DNA from: Trileptium ribeirensis
Taxonomy: Eukaryota > Nematoda > Enoplea > Enoplida > Thoracostomopsidae
Assembly: GCA_030248225.1 (NCBI GenBank)
Contig: JASANE010012179.1
Coordinates: 44,894 to 108,893, forward strand
DNA: 64,000 bases
Direction of reading: 5' to 3'
In this document: one piece after another, positions 48,715-60,255 of the stretch
Layout: every line of letters starts with the position of its first letter
How positions within the stretch are numbered: position 1 is the first letter of the stretch
Translations under genes and position numbers: made by a program
The notes under the pieces: model-generated
What the model was told of the DNA's origin: nothing
Seen by the model: the letters and a program-made list of their open reading frames with translations, nothing else
Database searches by the model: none

Positions 48715-49640
48715 AATTGAACGGCGCGTTTTTGTTTTAGTCAGATGGGATAAAATCTGCACCGTACGTCCGTCGAACTCCTCAAAATAACTATTGGGTC
48801 GATTTAATTTTTTTTGATTGAAAGATCTAATATTTTTCAGGTGCAAAAGATATATCTTTTTGTCATATGTCTTTTTGTTTTAGTTAATTAGTTAAGCGCG
48901 TTAACATATTTTTATCATTTTCAAACAAAAATTGTTTATTTTTCAGTGAATAATTAGTGTAAAGCTCTTATGTTGATGCGTATACTACATCTTGCGACTA
49001 CGAATCTGGTGTTTATTACTATTCGAGGATATTAAATTTAAAAGGTCCAGCACAAAATAGTAGAGTTTAGATGATAGGCCAAAAAATTGAATTTGTCCAG
49101 GAAAAAATTGAAAAAGAATAATAACGTGGAACGTCAAAAATGTCATTTTCAGAATATAATAGTGTTTGTTTCTGAGTAACACCAAAAGTAGCTGATGTTA
49201 ATATGCATTGGTTTGGTCTAAATATCGATATTGGTATCCAAAATATTCACCGACATGTTGCATTTGAGATGTAACCGAAGTGACATATCCAAAAAATGAA
49301 CATGCTAGTAAAAAATTTTGTTACCTTATATTCAACCGATTGGTGATCATTAGTACAGGTTTGCAGGTACCGATTCAGTTAGAAAAATTATAAAAATACA
49401 CCTGCTTCCATTATTAAAACTTGCTAATTAGTTAGCTAATTACTGATTAAAATTTTCAAAGTGCTCAGAAATGAAAAAAATTGTACATAAGAGTTTCCGA
49501 TGTCGTAGATCACAAATATTACTTTTCTGAAGCTCCAACACTTTCTAATAATTATTTAATTAATTATCTAATTAGTTAATTTTATGCAAAATTTAAAAAT
49601 CACCCAGTTTGCTCCGCTCACTTTTTGTAAATTATAAATT
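48715..49640 (+). mobile_element. TTAATTAG foldback element, near-complete copy
   Basis: Starts ACGGCGCGTTTTTGTTTTAG, has GTACGTCCGTCGAACTCCTC and TATTGGGTCGATTT, a central zone of TTAGTTAATTAG words, and ends ACCCAGTTTGCTCCGCTCAC. Its parts match 59900-60250 and the inverted 61990-62195. The class is not identified; the internal inverted symmetry suggests a foldback or MITE-like element. Confidence 0.6.
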
Positions 49641-50034
49641 TTAATAGTTTTATCTTAGTAACAGAGCGTTTGTGTATTATGACATTTTGTGCTCATCGAG
49701 ACATAATTTGTTTTCTAATCTTATCTGCTGGATAACACAGCAATCATACCATCCAGTCGATGTTGCTGGTTCGTATGTAGATTGAAGCAAATTTAAGAAA
49801 AGAATTGTTGTATGTTAGTAGTTATGCAATTGTGGTAATCCAACCTGGGAGGGTCGTAAGACCGACTTCGTAAGTTCTAAAATAGTGCTATTTTTGCTGA
49901 AGCAATATTACAAACATTCAAACTTAATGAATACTGGCATCGAGAATACTCGAATATTATGCTCAGTAATAAATAACTTATAATTAAATCATGTGTTTGA
50001 AATTTTTTTTAATAAAAAAGAAATTTATTTATAG

Positions 50035-50237
50035 GTATTATAGAAAACAATCCGCGAGTAACGAACAGCAAGATATTCCGTTCAATCGTATTTCAGGCAC
50101 GTCCATATTACCATTTGGTATGCATGCGCCGTTGTTTGCTGAGTCTGACGTAAGCCTCAGTGGAACTGTCTGCTCGACAACAGGAAAAGCCCGTGTCTTG
50201 AGACGTCAGACCGTGGAAGAACGAAAACGCGGAGGTG
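50035..50237 (+). CDS. Plus-strand exon of an unrecognised protein (exon 'a' of a four-exon chain)
   Basis: After the acceptor TTTATTTATAG, 203 nt open in one frame (first base completes a codon; ends in phase 1 at GGTG|GTACGT). The product is hydrophilic, with PFNRISGTSILPFGMHAPLF and a basic end, RRQTVEERKRGG. The donor phase matches the next exon at 51652. The upstream exon is uncertain. A candidate at 49803-49869 (donor TTC|GTAAGT) would bridge phase 1 of the NADAR exon to phase 2 here, but its acceptor is poor. It may be the C-terminal part of the NADAR gene or a separate gene. No domain recognised. Confidence 0.6.
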
Positions 50238-50770
50238 GTACGTTGAATTTGTTGATTTACGTATGATTATATATATTAAAAACCATTTTTTGAAAGCAAT
50301 AATTATTGTTTAGGACTGTTATATTTTCAATGTCGTCATCTTGTTTCATGAACCGTGTAAGTTTCTTTTTAAGTAAATTTATACTGATTTTTATATATAC
50401 TTGGGAGTCAACAATGTTACAGTTTTTATACTGAAGATAAAGAATTGGAGTAAGAATGTTCCAGTATAAAGAAGATTCTTATATTTAAGTTTAATGAATG
50501 TTCTAGTAAACAGATCCGCATTTCGCCAATGTGTATGCTGGTTAGACTAATTTTATAACCGTTCCTTTGCGTATGAATTTGATGTTTCCTTTTATTAAGA
50601 TTAATCAAACTCTGCGATCTCGCTCTCAGAAGCTAATACTATCCAAAAAGTTTTCGGGAATGAACTCTAGATTGTGACATTTTCAACCAGCATATTCAGA
50701 TTTGGGGTGTAGAAATCATGGATATCAAATGCTGCGTCAAGCTATTTTTCTGACCGCCGCCTTGACACAG
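50238..50770. other. Intron sequence, nothing recognised
   Basis: AT-rich; no repeat recognised. Confidence 0.35.
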
Positions 50771-50970
50771 GTGCCTCATCAACTTTGTATGCAGACAGCA
50801 ATGTTTTATCAGTAATGACAGGGCTGATAATCTTTTGCATAGTTGTGAAGAATGCTTATTGCCTGGATGTTAGCCAGTTTCATGCAAAAACAGTCGCCTC
50901 AAAAAGTTGCCCCTCCGGGACCTTAAGTGATACAAAAATGTCAAATTTTCAGTTGATACTGTCTTCGAAG
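50771..50970 (+). CDS. Possible alternative exon, low support
   Basis: Acceptor GACACAG (ends 50770) and donor TCGAAG|GTAAGG bound 200 nt open in one frame, starting in phase 1 and ending in phase 0. It could follow the exon at 50035 in frame, but then it does not fit the next well-supported exon at 51652 (phase 1). It contains a hydrophobic run, VMTGLIIFCIVVKNAY, long enough for one membrane segment. It is either an alternative exon leading elsewhere or chance. Confidence 0.25.
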
Positions 50971-51074
50971 GTAAGGATTGCCAACTGTAAGGTGTATCAT
51001 TCTTTTGTGATTATTTTCATCAACATGCATCTTTTAGGTTCAATGTCGATATTTCAAGACATTAAAGTCGAGCA

Positions 51075-51570
51075 AAACATGTTTTCTGAAATTGTCTCAT
51101 ATACTGCCTTCACCATTCACTGCAAATTTTGCCAGGGTGCATTTACCACCACCCCTATCCCGATTCGGAACCGTGAGAGCCGCCGAATTTTGGCAAGCTG
51201 TATAAACTGTGTCCTCCATGGCTTGAACTGGAGTTGAAATTTCAAAATGTAATATTTTTCATCGAAATACGCTAAAATTGTTAATAAATAATCTCATAAA
51301 CGGTGAAAAAGCGTCCGTTTTGATGTCAAAATAAATTTTTCGCTAACATATAGTCAAATTTTTAACTTCGGAAAGGGATTTTTGTAAAAAAAATATGAAT
51401 TTGTAAGGTCCTTCTAGGTGTTTTTACAGGTGGAAACAAAAAAATTTGCCAACGGATTTATTTGCGGTTGAGAGGGGGTCAAACTTTTGCCAAACCGCCC
51501 CAACAACCGAGGGGCACAACAAAATGCTAAAGAGTCCTGCGCCCCCTCTCACTTTGGAGAAGTTAATATT
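51075..51570 (+). repeat. Diverged copy of the CTGGGCTCTCC family
   Basis: 51421-51570 has TTTTTACAGGTGGAAACAAA, AAAATTTGCCAA and CCCCCTCTCACTTTGGAGAAG, matching the right half of 27616-27950. 51075-51240 has TGCAAATTTTGCCAGGGTGC, matching the left half. The termini are decayed. Confidence 0.5.
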
Positions 51571-51651
51571 ACATTAAAGGTGTGTTCATTACACCACTGA
51601 CTTTTCAACTGAGTTGCCGTCGATGAGAACGATTTTCTGGTTGTATATTAG

Positions 51652-51799
51652 GAGCTCCACGATCATATGTCATTCCATCGGCGATGCCTCGGGATGCTAC
51701 CAATTTAGCTCTGAGCGACAGTCGACACTTCGCGTTTAGTCAAATGGAAAATTTACAAGTCTTGCGCCGCACAACAAACGAAGGTCGAAGGAAGATATG
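51652..51799 (+). CDS. Plus-strand exon of the same unrecognised protein (exon 'b')
   Basis: Acceptor TTGTATATTAG, donor ATATG|GTAGTT; 148 nt, starting in phase 1 and ending in phase 2. The start phase matches the end of the exon at 50035, giving GGG-APRSYVIPSAMPRD. It continues DATNLALSDSRHFAF and MENLQVLRRTTNEGRRKI; the other two frames hit stops. The end phase matches the exon at 59140, where the split codon TG|G reads Trp. The sequence looks like soluble, coil-forming protein. No domain recognised. Confidence 0.6.
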
Positions 51800-52389
51800 G
51801 TAGTTTTTAATTTAATGGTATTTGCGATGTTAATCAATATGGTATTTTATGTAGCCTTTTCTGTTACTCTGTTTCGTCCCATGTTTTTTCGGTATTCTAA
51901 ATCGTAAGTTGTGCAGTGTCACTTGTTCGATACTTCTGTCCCTGTCTCATATCCGTAGCTTGAATAGTCATAGAAACCATTTTGAATGCTTTCTATCATC
52001 GTTAAACAAGCGCAAACTGGTTAAAACATCATATCAGGCACGGCATAATTCTTTAATCTAGTAACTGCGCGACGAGGGGAGACGGAGATGATGGTTAGTC
52101 CGCGTTCAGTTACCATTTCGAGGTTGCAGCTTTGTCAGTGTCCCAGAGTGACAGTAATGCATATTTCACGTTGCAGGCCACTATCGCTTTCGCATTGGAT
52201 TGATACCGCATAAGTACAGGTCCCTTGAATTTATTGATCGACTTCGAAAATGTAATAGTTCCATTCCATTTCTGCGTACATTAATATTACAGACATTGCG
52301 AAAATTGTAGCATTATGGTCGCTACATTATCATACAAAGCATTTAAAACTTTTTTGTTTTTGTTGCATATTTACTAGTATCTCCAATTG
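51800..52389. other. Intron sequence, nothing recognised
   Basis: AT-rich, no repeat recognised. Confidence 0.3.
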
Positions 52390-52635
52390 AGGGTGAACTG
52401 AAGCTCGTGAACGTTAAATCCATAGAAAACAATTGACAGAGTATTTGTGTTGGTGTCTGGATAACCAAACCATCGTATCCAGCGTGCCGAAAGACTTATA
52501 CATAGAGCATTCTTGGCGCCCTGTACGTAATACATAATCAACATACTAAAGCCAGACTATATTCTGGCAATCGAGTTCATTGACCATAAACTCATTGATA
52601 ATATCTGAAAATGGATGAAATATTTATGACTCTAG
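52390..52635 (+). repeat. Single unit of the ~180-bp satellite
   Basis: Shares AACCAAACCATCGTATCCAG, TGCCGAAAGACTTATA and AGACTATATTCTGG with the array at 42460-43075. The unit is resumed at 54890 (ATAACCAATTTATC, then TTCTTGATGCCCTGCAC), so the hAT element inserted into it. Confidence 0.7.
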
Positions 52636-54889
52636 CAAGGAATAACCATAACCGTCCATTTAAACCGGATCCGGAACCTGGTCTTCGAAACTTATATATA
52701 GTAAAACAGATAAAGGAAGAAATTAAGGTACAGCGGATTTAAAGTGGATTAAAAGTAACTTTTAGATTAAACTTAATATAGCGATGGTATTATTGCCTTT
52801 CTGGAAATTTAAAGACTGAGGAAGCTAATAGAGTTTTTTTATCGAACAATATGTCGGTTTTTGGACCCTGAGAGCAAAATATTCCTTCCACTGTACGCTC
52901 TCGCGTGTATTGCGTTAAATTGAATGTGCTCATAACGCATGGAGCGTAGAATAAACACTTTCACTCTGTCTCCAGTCGCCTTACTACATTTACGTTTGTT
53001 ACACTTATTCTGTAACATACTTGAAAATATTGGTTTATGTGGTTCTAAGAGAAACTGATAGAAGGTGTATACACTATAATTTTCTCATCAGTTTCAGAGA
53101 CACTGTTTAGGCTGGTGTTGGACCACCAGTGCCCATCAGTTAGATGATAATGATGATAAAATTGTAATCAGAATGCTATAAATGAAACAACCTGTGATAC
53201 TGCTCGCACAGTTTCAATATATAAATACAGTTCATTGCCAGGAACGCAGTTTCTGGCTGCGTTGCAGACTCCGTTACTTTACTGCAATGTAGACTGATTT
53301 ACAAAGCCTACAAGCGCATTGGCTGGTGCTTTACGCAATTTATGTTAGTCAAGCTTACTGCTAAATACTTCTACATAATCTATACTCTGTATCCGGGGTG
53401 CACCGGTTTAATTCTAACATACCGCGCAGACATTTGAATCGGTAAATAGCAGATACGAGCACAAAGGTGGCTATGTTTTGTTAACAAGCTCTTGCAGGGC
53501 CAAGATGAAAAATTGGTACTGAACTGGCGTGTTCTACTTACGTTTCACACTGCAATTGGCTCAGTTACTATTATTTTTCTTTTGTTTGGTTGTATTGGAA
53601 CATGATCATTGCATATAATACCAGGGAATAACCGGAACCGTCCATTTAAACCGGGTCCGGAACCGGAACGTGGTTTTCGAAATTTATATATAGTAAAACA
53701 GATGAAGGAAGAAATCAAGGTATAGTGGATTTAAAATGCATTAAAAATAACTTTTACATTAAGCTTAATGTATTGCGGTGGTATTATTGTCTTTCTGAAA
53801 CTTTAAAGAGACTGAGGAAGCTAATAATGTTTATTTATCGATCAAATTATCTCGATTTTTGGACACTCAGAGCAAAAAATGCCTTCCACTATACACCATT
53901 GCGTATACTGCGTCAAATCGAATATGCTTACAAAGCTTGGAGCGTAGAATACACACTTTCGCTCTGTCTCCAGTCGCCTTCTTTTACTACACATACGTAT
54001 GTTACATGTTCTGTAGGAAACTTGAAATTATTGGCTTATATGATTCTAAATAAAATAATAGATAGAAGGTAATTTTCTGATCAGAGGTCAGGGACACTGT
54101 TTAGGCTAGTACCCGTAAGTTAGATGATAATGATGATAACTTTCTAATCAGAATGCTGTAAATGAGACACACTGTGATGCTGCTCGCACAGTTTCAACAA
54201 ATACAGTTCATTGCCAAGAAATCAGTTTCTAGCTGCGTTGCAGATAACGTTAGTTTACTTCAATTTAGACTGATTTACCAAGTTTACAAGCGCACTGGCG
54301 GGTGCTTGACGCAATTTATGTTAGCCAAGCATAATCTAAGTACTTCTGCGTAAGCCATACTCTGTTACCGAGTTGGACCGGTTTAATTGAAACGTACCCC
54401 ACAGACTTCTGGATGTGTAGAATAGCTGCTACAAGCATCGACGTGGCTTTGATTTGTTAACAAACTCCTGCAGGTTATTATGAAAAATTCCAACTGAAAT
54501 TATGTGCCCTACTTACGTTTCAAACGTCAAATTGATTAGTTAATCGTTTCTTTTGCTTGGTTGTATTGGAGCTGGATCATTGTATAATATATATTACATA
54601 TGTTTTTATCACAGATGAAGCAAAAAACGTGGAAAATTTCAAACAAATTTTTTAAACGGAATTCCGGTTCCGGTATGGTTTTTGCCCTTTGCCGGAACCG
54701 CAACCGGAACACGATTTTCGCCGGAACCGGAATTCCGGTTACTCCCTGATATACACGTTTGGACCACAAATGAAGCAAAAATACGAAAATTTTAAATCGG
54801 AATTCCGGTCCCGGTATGGTTTTTGCCTTTTACCGGAACCACAACCGGAACACGATTTTCGCCGGAACCGGAATTCCGGTTACTCCCTG
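52636..54889 (+). mobile_element. Non-autonomous hAT element, copy 5, with a nested copy
   Basis: Left end CAAGGAATAACCAT (one-base decay of CAGGG), right end CCGGTTACTCCCTG at 54889. The flanks GACTCTAG / GATTCTAG match at 7 of 8. Copy 6 (53622-54748) sits inside it near the GATCATTG landmark. Confidence 0.87.
53622..54748 (+). mobile_element. Non-autonomous hAT element, copy 6, nested in copy 5
   Basis: CAGGGAATAACCGG to CCGGTTACTCCCTG, 1.13 kb. The flanking 8 bp (TATAATAC / ATATACAC) match only partly, so the duplication has decayed or the boundary is shifted. Copy 5 sequence resumes immediately after. Confidence 0.83.
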
Positions 54890-55029
54890 GATTCTAGATA
54901 ACCAATTTATCTTACATATATGGGTCATTCTTGATGCCCTGCACCAATGCGACTGCGAAAGACTGGTACCCGTATGGCCAGATTTGGTAAAGAACCAATA
55001 AAAACTTTTTTGCCATTTTGACACCGACG

Positions 55030-55637
55030 ATGGTGTTTGAGCTGTTCGCGTTCAACCAAACGACAGTATGAAGAAACGTGCTGCATAGCGAAGTTGTGCC
55101 TTATGATGATACTGTTTTCATTTTTTTACTTCGGTACATCTGAGTTATAACTTAAAATGGTGCGAAAGGATAAATTTACTAATTCTCCAGTTATTGTGGG
55201 TTTTATGACAATATTGGCACGAAATCATTCATTGTACTAGCAATCGGACGGTTCGCCTCAGTTCATGCCCTCAGGAAAATATTGGCTTTCCTCAGTTCTT
55301 GCACCATGGTACCCGCGAGTGGGAATCGCTCGTGAAAAAGAGAAAACCGGGATCGAAAAGGAAGATATTTCGAAGTAAAATCAAAATCGGAAACATATTA
55401 AAGACAAACTTGTTTCCCTTTTAAACACAAATATTTCAGCTATAATTGCGTGTTGGCCCTGACCGTTTTTAACATCGCTCATGTTTGCTCGCTTCAGCAC
55501 TAGTATCTGAGTTTCTCCGCCCGCATCTGTCGGTCATACTACCAACTCCCTGATCATATGGTAAAACTCATCAGAAGCACCTGCCAAGGGTTCATTTTCA
55601 TGTATAAGATTTATATATATATATATATATGGGTCAT
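55030..55637. other. No gene recognised
   Basis: 54890-55020 finishes the satellite unit and a TGGCCATACGGG-type repeat on the minus strand. Beyond that, only an (AT)n run at 55613-55630. Confidence 0.35.
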
Positions 55638-55973
55638 CTGGCCTATCCACAGCCATCCGAAAATTGGGGGGACTTCGGGGGGCCCCCATGTTCATTCTCG
55701 GGGGAAATTAAAAGTGGGGCAAACTTTGTATAAAAACACTAAATATTTCCATATTTTCATGAATTTTTACTACCGTGTAGTTTCTAGCTAAAAACGATAT
55801 TTTAGAATTATAAATAGTGGTAATTAATGTTTAAAAACAATTTGCAAACAAAAACATAAATTTTCAGTCATAAAAATTTTTTGGAATTAATTGAACATTG
55901 GGGGTTTCGGCCGAGTGGGGGGGCGACATGGAGGGATTTGGAAAGTGGGGCTCCTCCACTGTGGACTGGCCAG
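55638..55973 (+). mobile_element. TIR element, CTGGCCTATCCACAG ends, copy 3
   Basis: Inverted termini CTGGCCTATCCACAG / CTGTGGACTGGCCAG; 336 bp; flanked by GTCAT on both sides (5-bp duplication). The interior matches the copy at 40512. Confidence 0.9.
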
Positions 55974-58596
55974 GTCATTTCACGGAATCATATAATTTTG
56001 AAACATCCCTTTTTGAAGCCAAAATGAAACGCTTTCGAATGTACTGTATCTAGACTCTTCCGACGAAAAAACCCTGAAATTTTCGAATATCGATGTCTCT
56101 ATGCAAAACGAGCTATCTGAAACCTGCTACAGGAGTAGCAAAGGGTCCCCTGGGGGTCAAATTTTAATCCGAAATAAGTAATTATTCTGTCGGTTGACGC
56201 AGTGACACGTGAACCATGGTTTGTTCGTATCCAAATCGGTCGCCGTCAGGCTATTTGGGGAGTTGCGACCTAAAATTGGTGCCGCTAGGGCCCTTTTACA
56301 ATTAAAATCGAACAATTTAGAACAAGTCTGTCACTGAAGTTTTTCTATGGTAACGGAGAGAGCACCTGCAGATACCATTTTATGCACATAAACCAACCAT
56401 GAGTGGGGGATGGCCGACAAAAAATTTCAGGCAGATCCTTATGCCTTGTAAAAAATTGGCACCCCGAAAGGTTAATTCGAGGGGGGCTACACCTTCGTAC
56501 AATATACAACGCGTAAAACTAGCTACTTCTAAAGAATGTAGATTTAATTTAACACGCTGCTGGTGTAAAACAAACACAATTGATCTATGATTAGCAAACA
56601 TTTAGGTGATGATACCAAGAACAATGCGCGCATTAGATGTGCGGGGAGGGAGAAGGGTTCTCTAGCTGCCTAGTTAACAGTACGGCCCCATATTATAGTG
56701 CAATGATGATAAACTTATGTACTAATATGGCTATTGCGACCTCAGGTTTCTCTTTACTATACATGCGGTCGGGGGGGGCTACGTTTTAATTAAAACTTTT
56801 TAATACATCGGTCGATTCTAGTGGGGCGTTACTATGTTTCCATTCGGCCTATTGCAAGACTGTATGCTAGGTTTTGATTTTTAACCTTAGCGACGTCAGC
56901 TTCAGTGTCGATGAATACTCCCAAGTTTTTGCGGAACAATTAGCGAAAAGTATCACTGGGAAATGAAAAACTCACATATTTATTCCGTGCTAGCGATACG
57001 GCGAACGTTTATAATAGGGCATGTGTTTTTGGCTTTATTTAACCAATCCGGTTTATGGGCTTCTGGCTCCTGCTATGTTAAGGGCACAGAGGTCCACCAT
57101 ACTTCATTGTGACCGTCGGAACGTCCATTACTACACCTCACAACGACATTAAATTTCTTTCCAAAAGACTGGTGGTATGGACCAAAAAGTGTCGACGTAG
57201 CCCCCCGACCGAAATGACTTGGTGTCGTGAAATGACCCATATCAGAATTTGTTTTACTACAACGAACATGTAAACTGTTGTTGCTGAATAGCAATATTGA
57301 AACGGCAACCAATGTTGTCGCCAAGCGGTGCAAGTAAGGGTTCTTCATTATTTTGCTCGCGGTTTTTGATACTGTACGTACGTTAAGTAATGTTTGTTGT
57401 ATAGTAAGAGAACAAATTTTCGGACCCGACGTAGCAATTGTAGGCCCTACCAATCCAATAATGTTATTGTTTAGCTTTAGTGAACAATGAGTCAACTGCT
57501 TCGTAAACTTGTGGAGCTGTAACAATTCCAGTATTAGAGCATATGGGAAAAGCATTTTTTGAATATGTAAACGGGTTTTTTCAAAACCTGGGTCCAGCAA
57601 ATTTATTTGGGGTCCAGAACTTAAACTCTGGGTCCAGATTTACAATTTTTGGCTCAAGAATTTAACGAATTTTTACACAATAACAAAACGTAATTACGAA
57701 ACGCAGTTTTACATTATTACAAATGCATGAACTATTCTCTGCCTGTCCCACGCCAGGATAAAGAACGAGGGCCATCCATGAAACCAGCAGTAAGCAACTA
57801 TGTATACATATAAGCAGCAATAAGCATATAAGCGGCTAAAAGTCTGCAATTTGTAATAGAATTTAGTTGCAAATCCTATGTCTCCGAAACCTAAACTGCT
57901 CTGGGTGCAGCAAAATTTTTTAGGTCCACGTAAAAATATTTCGGTCCAGACCCACCTGTGGAGCCAATAAACCTAGTATGTAAATGTAAGGTCCCTTTTG
58001 CGAAAACTATGAATTTGAGCTAGAAAATCGGGAAAAACCTCGAAAATTGTATCGAGACTGACGCACTAAGGAACATTTATAAGCGAATCATAATTAATGA
58101 ATTTTCTATGCTGTGTTAAAAATGTTTGACTTTTCTCGCATATGGCTAAAACTTCCAAATAATTTTTCCCTATGGTGCTGAAAATTCTACAAATTTGCAC
58201 ATTTCTAAACGTAGTCAGTCTATAAGTTGATCTTATTCGTTCTTTTTTAACTGTTTTAACAGGTACTTTAGGGTCTATCAGTTCAATCGGGGACCCACCA
58301 GGTATAATAATTTTGGCAGTTTGAATAAGCGAAAAAAAAATAAGTACTTAGTAATATGTGTGTAAGTTCAATTGTTTCACCATGGTAAGGTATCTATGAA
58401 TAATTTTGTCTTAAAATTGCTGGTAAGTTGGCAAAATGTTCATAGTTGAATTTACTGTAGCGAAACCCTGCAGCTTTGTTGGTTCACTAAACGTAAATCT
58501 GTTGTCAGACGATGTATATTATGTATGTTGGCTTTTGAATACGTAAAATGTAATCAAGTATTTGAAATGAAAAATTTTTTTACTTACGTTACATAC
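55974..58596. other. Intron or intergenic stretch with an inverted pair
   Basis: TCGGGGGGGGCTACG at 56769 and CGTAGCCCCCCGA at 57195 are inverted, about 425 bp apart. Single copies of GGGGGGCTACAC also lie near 56485 and 62935. A 175-codon minus-strand frame at 57073-57600 overlaps the right arm. No domain recognised. Confidence 0.4.
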
Positions 58597-58852
58597 GTAT
58601 CCGATAACACACCGCTGAAAGTGGTTTGTTGCTGCTAAGATTTAGCCAATGTTGACAACACATAGGGCAAGAAGTGTGTTCGTTAAAAGTATCTATTTTA
58701 TTTGCTTCTTCTAACTGTGTGAATTGATTATATTGAAACCAACATTCGTTTGATTTGAAAAAATGTGAATTCTCGCCTTCAGTGGTAACATTTTGAACAC
58801 TACAGCACGGTCGTCTATCTGTTTCTATTGAACTGTTTGTATTGATTTTTTC
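58597..58852 (-). CDS. Candidate minus-strand exon, cysteine-rich
   Basis: On the minus strand an acceptor TTTTTTGCAATAG (ending at 58853) and donor ATAC|GTATGT bound 256 nt open in one frame (85 codons plus one base). The product has paired cysteines and a His: RRPCCSVQN, SNECWFQYNQF, HTSCPMCCQHWLN, SAVCYRI. The CPMC...H spacing could bind zinc, but no known finger is matched. It would be an exon of a gene on the opposite strand nested in the intron between 51799 and 59140. An open run this long is expected by chance several times in a window of this size, so support rests on the splice sites and composition. Confidence 0.38.
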
Positions 58853-59139
58853 CTATTGCAAAAAATATAAGACTCAGCAAATTTACTCATTTTAAATCTA
58901 TATTATTTTCATAATTAAATCTGTAATATTTCATTTCTTGGATGATCCGCTTTGCTAAAGGTAACCGTATGCATTCAAAATTTGGCATTCATATAGAACT
59001 TTTACCGACTTTTATATTGGCTGCGAGCAGAGAAGGTAAAGTTTTTATTTACTAAGCAAATTGGGTCCGCTACATCCAGTTACTGTTGTGCCAAATTAAG
59101 CTGTAATTCTTGCATCCTCATGTTATGTTTCTTTTGCAG

Positions 59140-59202
59140 GGACGTTGGCGCTAAAATTGTGGCGTTGAAACAAGAATGTCAATATTTAGAAGATAGAAAA
59201 CA
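59140..59202 (+). CDS. Plus-strand micro-exon of the unrecognised protein (exon 'c')
   Basis: 63 nt between the acceptor TTTCTTTTGCAG and the donor AACA|GTACGT, phase 2 to phase 2. The only open frame reads DVGAKIVALKQECQYLEDRK, a coiled-coil-like segment. Phases fit both neighbours: TG|G from 51799 gives Trp, and CA|A into 62790 gives Gln. Being symmetric, it could be skipped without a frameshift. Confidence 0.6.
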
Positions 59203-59519
59203 GTACGTTGTTTGTTCACTGTGTTAAATTGTCACTCAGTATATTGCGTGCGTTCATTACCTCGCTACCGCCGCACCCTACCTTGTTTATAAGACAAACT
59301 TCATGCTGAGATAATCAGAATTTAGACTAGCGAATCCAGTGTAAGGGAGCGGTTTAACCCAAATATAACTTGGTCGCCGAAAAGGGTCATACTAGGAGTA
59401 AAAAGCAGTTTGATTACTTTAAAGCTGGCGTGACTTTTTACTTTGCGGAATTTTTGAAACGGAGCGAAAGAAAGTGGAGTTTCCAAAGCGGGTGGTAGGT
59501 GAAAAAATCATGAAAATTT
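59203..59519. other. Intron sequence, nothing recognised
   Basis: No feature recognised. Confidence 0.3.
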
Positions 59520-59960
59520 ATTTTTGTCCGTCGCTGTCATTCATAACTCATTTTCGGATGGACGGATTTCTGCAATTTTTTGTTCGATATCAAAAGTGAC
59601 GTCTATGTGCACTTTAGATGAACGCGAACAGCTCCAACCATATCCACCGGGTCAAAATGGACAAAACAGGTTTTTAACGGATTCTTTGTCAAATCTGGCC
59701 ATACGGGTACCAGTATTTTGCAACCCATATCTCGCGACACAGGTCATGAAGTCCACCATTCATAATCAGTTCATCGAGATCTACATCTTTGCTGACTACG
59801 AGTTTTTGTGGGACCAATCTCTGGGTCGCGTGGTCCGAATATGGTTCATGTACCCTTTGCCAGAAAGCGGATTTTCAAATGTCACCATGTTATTGCTTGT
59901 TGAATGGAGCGAATTGTTTTTGTTTTCGTCCGAGGGGGAAAATCGGCACCGTCTGTCCGT
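59520..59960 (+). repeat. Dispersed repeat with the TGGCCATACGGGTACCAGT landmark
   Basis: CAAATCTGGCCATACGGGTA, CCATATCTCGCGACA and TGGACGGATTTCTGCA recur, diverged and inverted, at 43100-43330; the first landmark also recurs at 54960-55020. The 151-codon frame here is not a gene. It leads directly into the TTAATTAG foldback element. Confidence 0.55.
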
Positions 59961-60255
59961 CCGCCGAGCTCCTCAGTAACTACTGGGCCGATTAAAATTT
60001 TTTATTTGAATGAACTTATATCGGTTGGATTTGTCAAAATTTATTTTAGTTAATTAGTAATTATTAACTAATTAGTTAAGCGTGTTAGCCTTTTTTAGCA
60101 TTTTCAAACAAAAATTGCTTATTTTTCCGTGAATAGTTAGTCTAAATCTATTATTTTGGTGCGCATACTACATCTCGCCGTGCTGATTATGAATCTGATG
60201 TTTATTACTATTCGAGAATATTAAACTCATGTTATTTAGTTACGTAGCTAATTAG

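Noticed and set aside
50764..50778. DTGAS motif like a retroviral-type aspartic protease
   Set aside because: No further protease signature, no gag, RT or integrase nearby, and the motif is read across a good splice acceptor.
57073..57600. 175-codon minus-strand frame
   Set aside because: Long for this window, but it has no recognisable domain and overlaps one arm of an inverted repeat. Chance or a decayed element frame is as likely.
59524..59979. 151-codon plus-strand frame
   Set aside because: The underlying DNA is a dispersed repeat with diverged relatives at 43100-43330 and 54960-55020 that do not preserve the frame.
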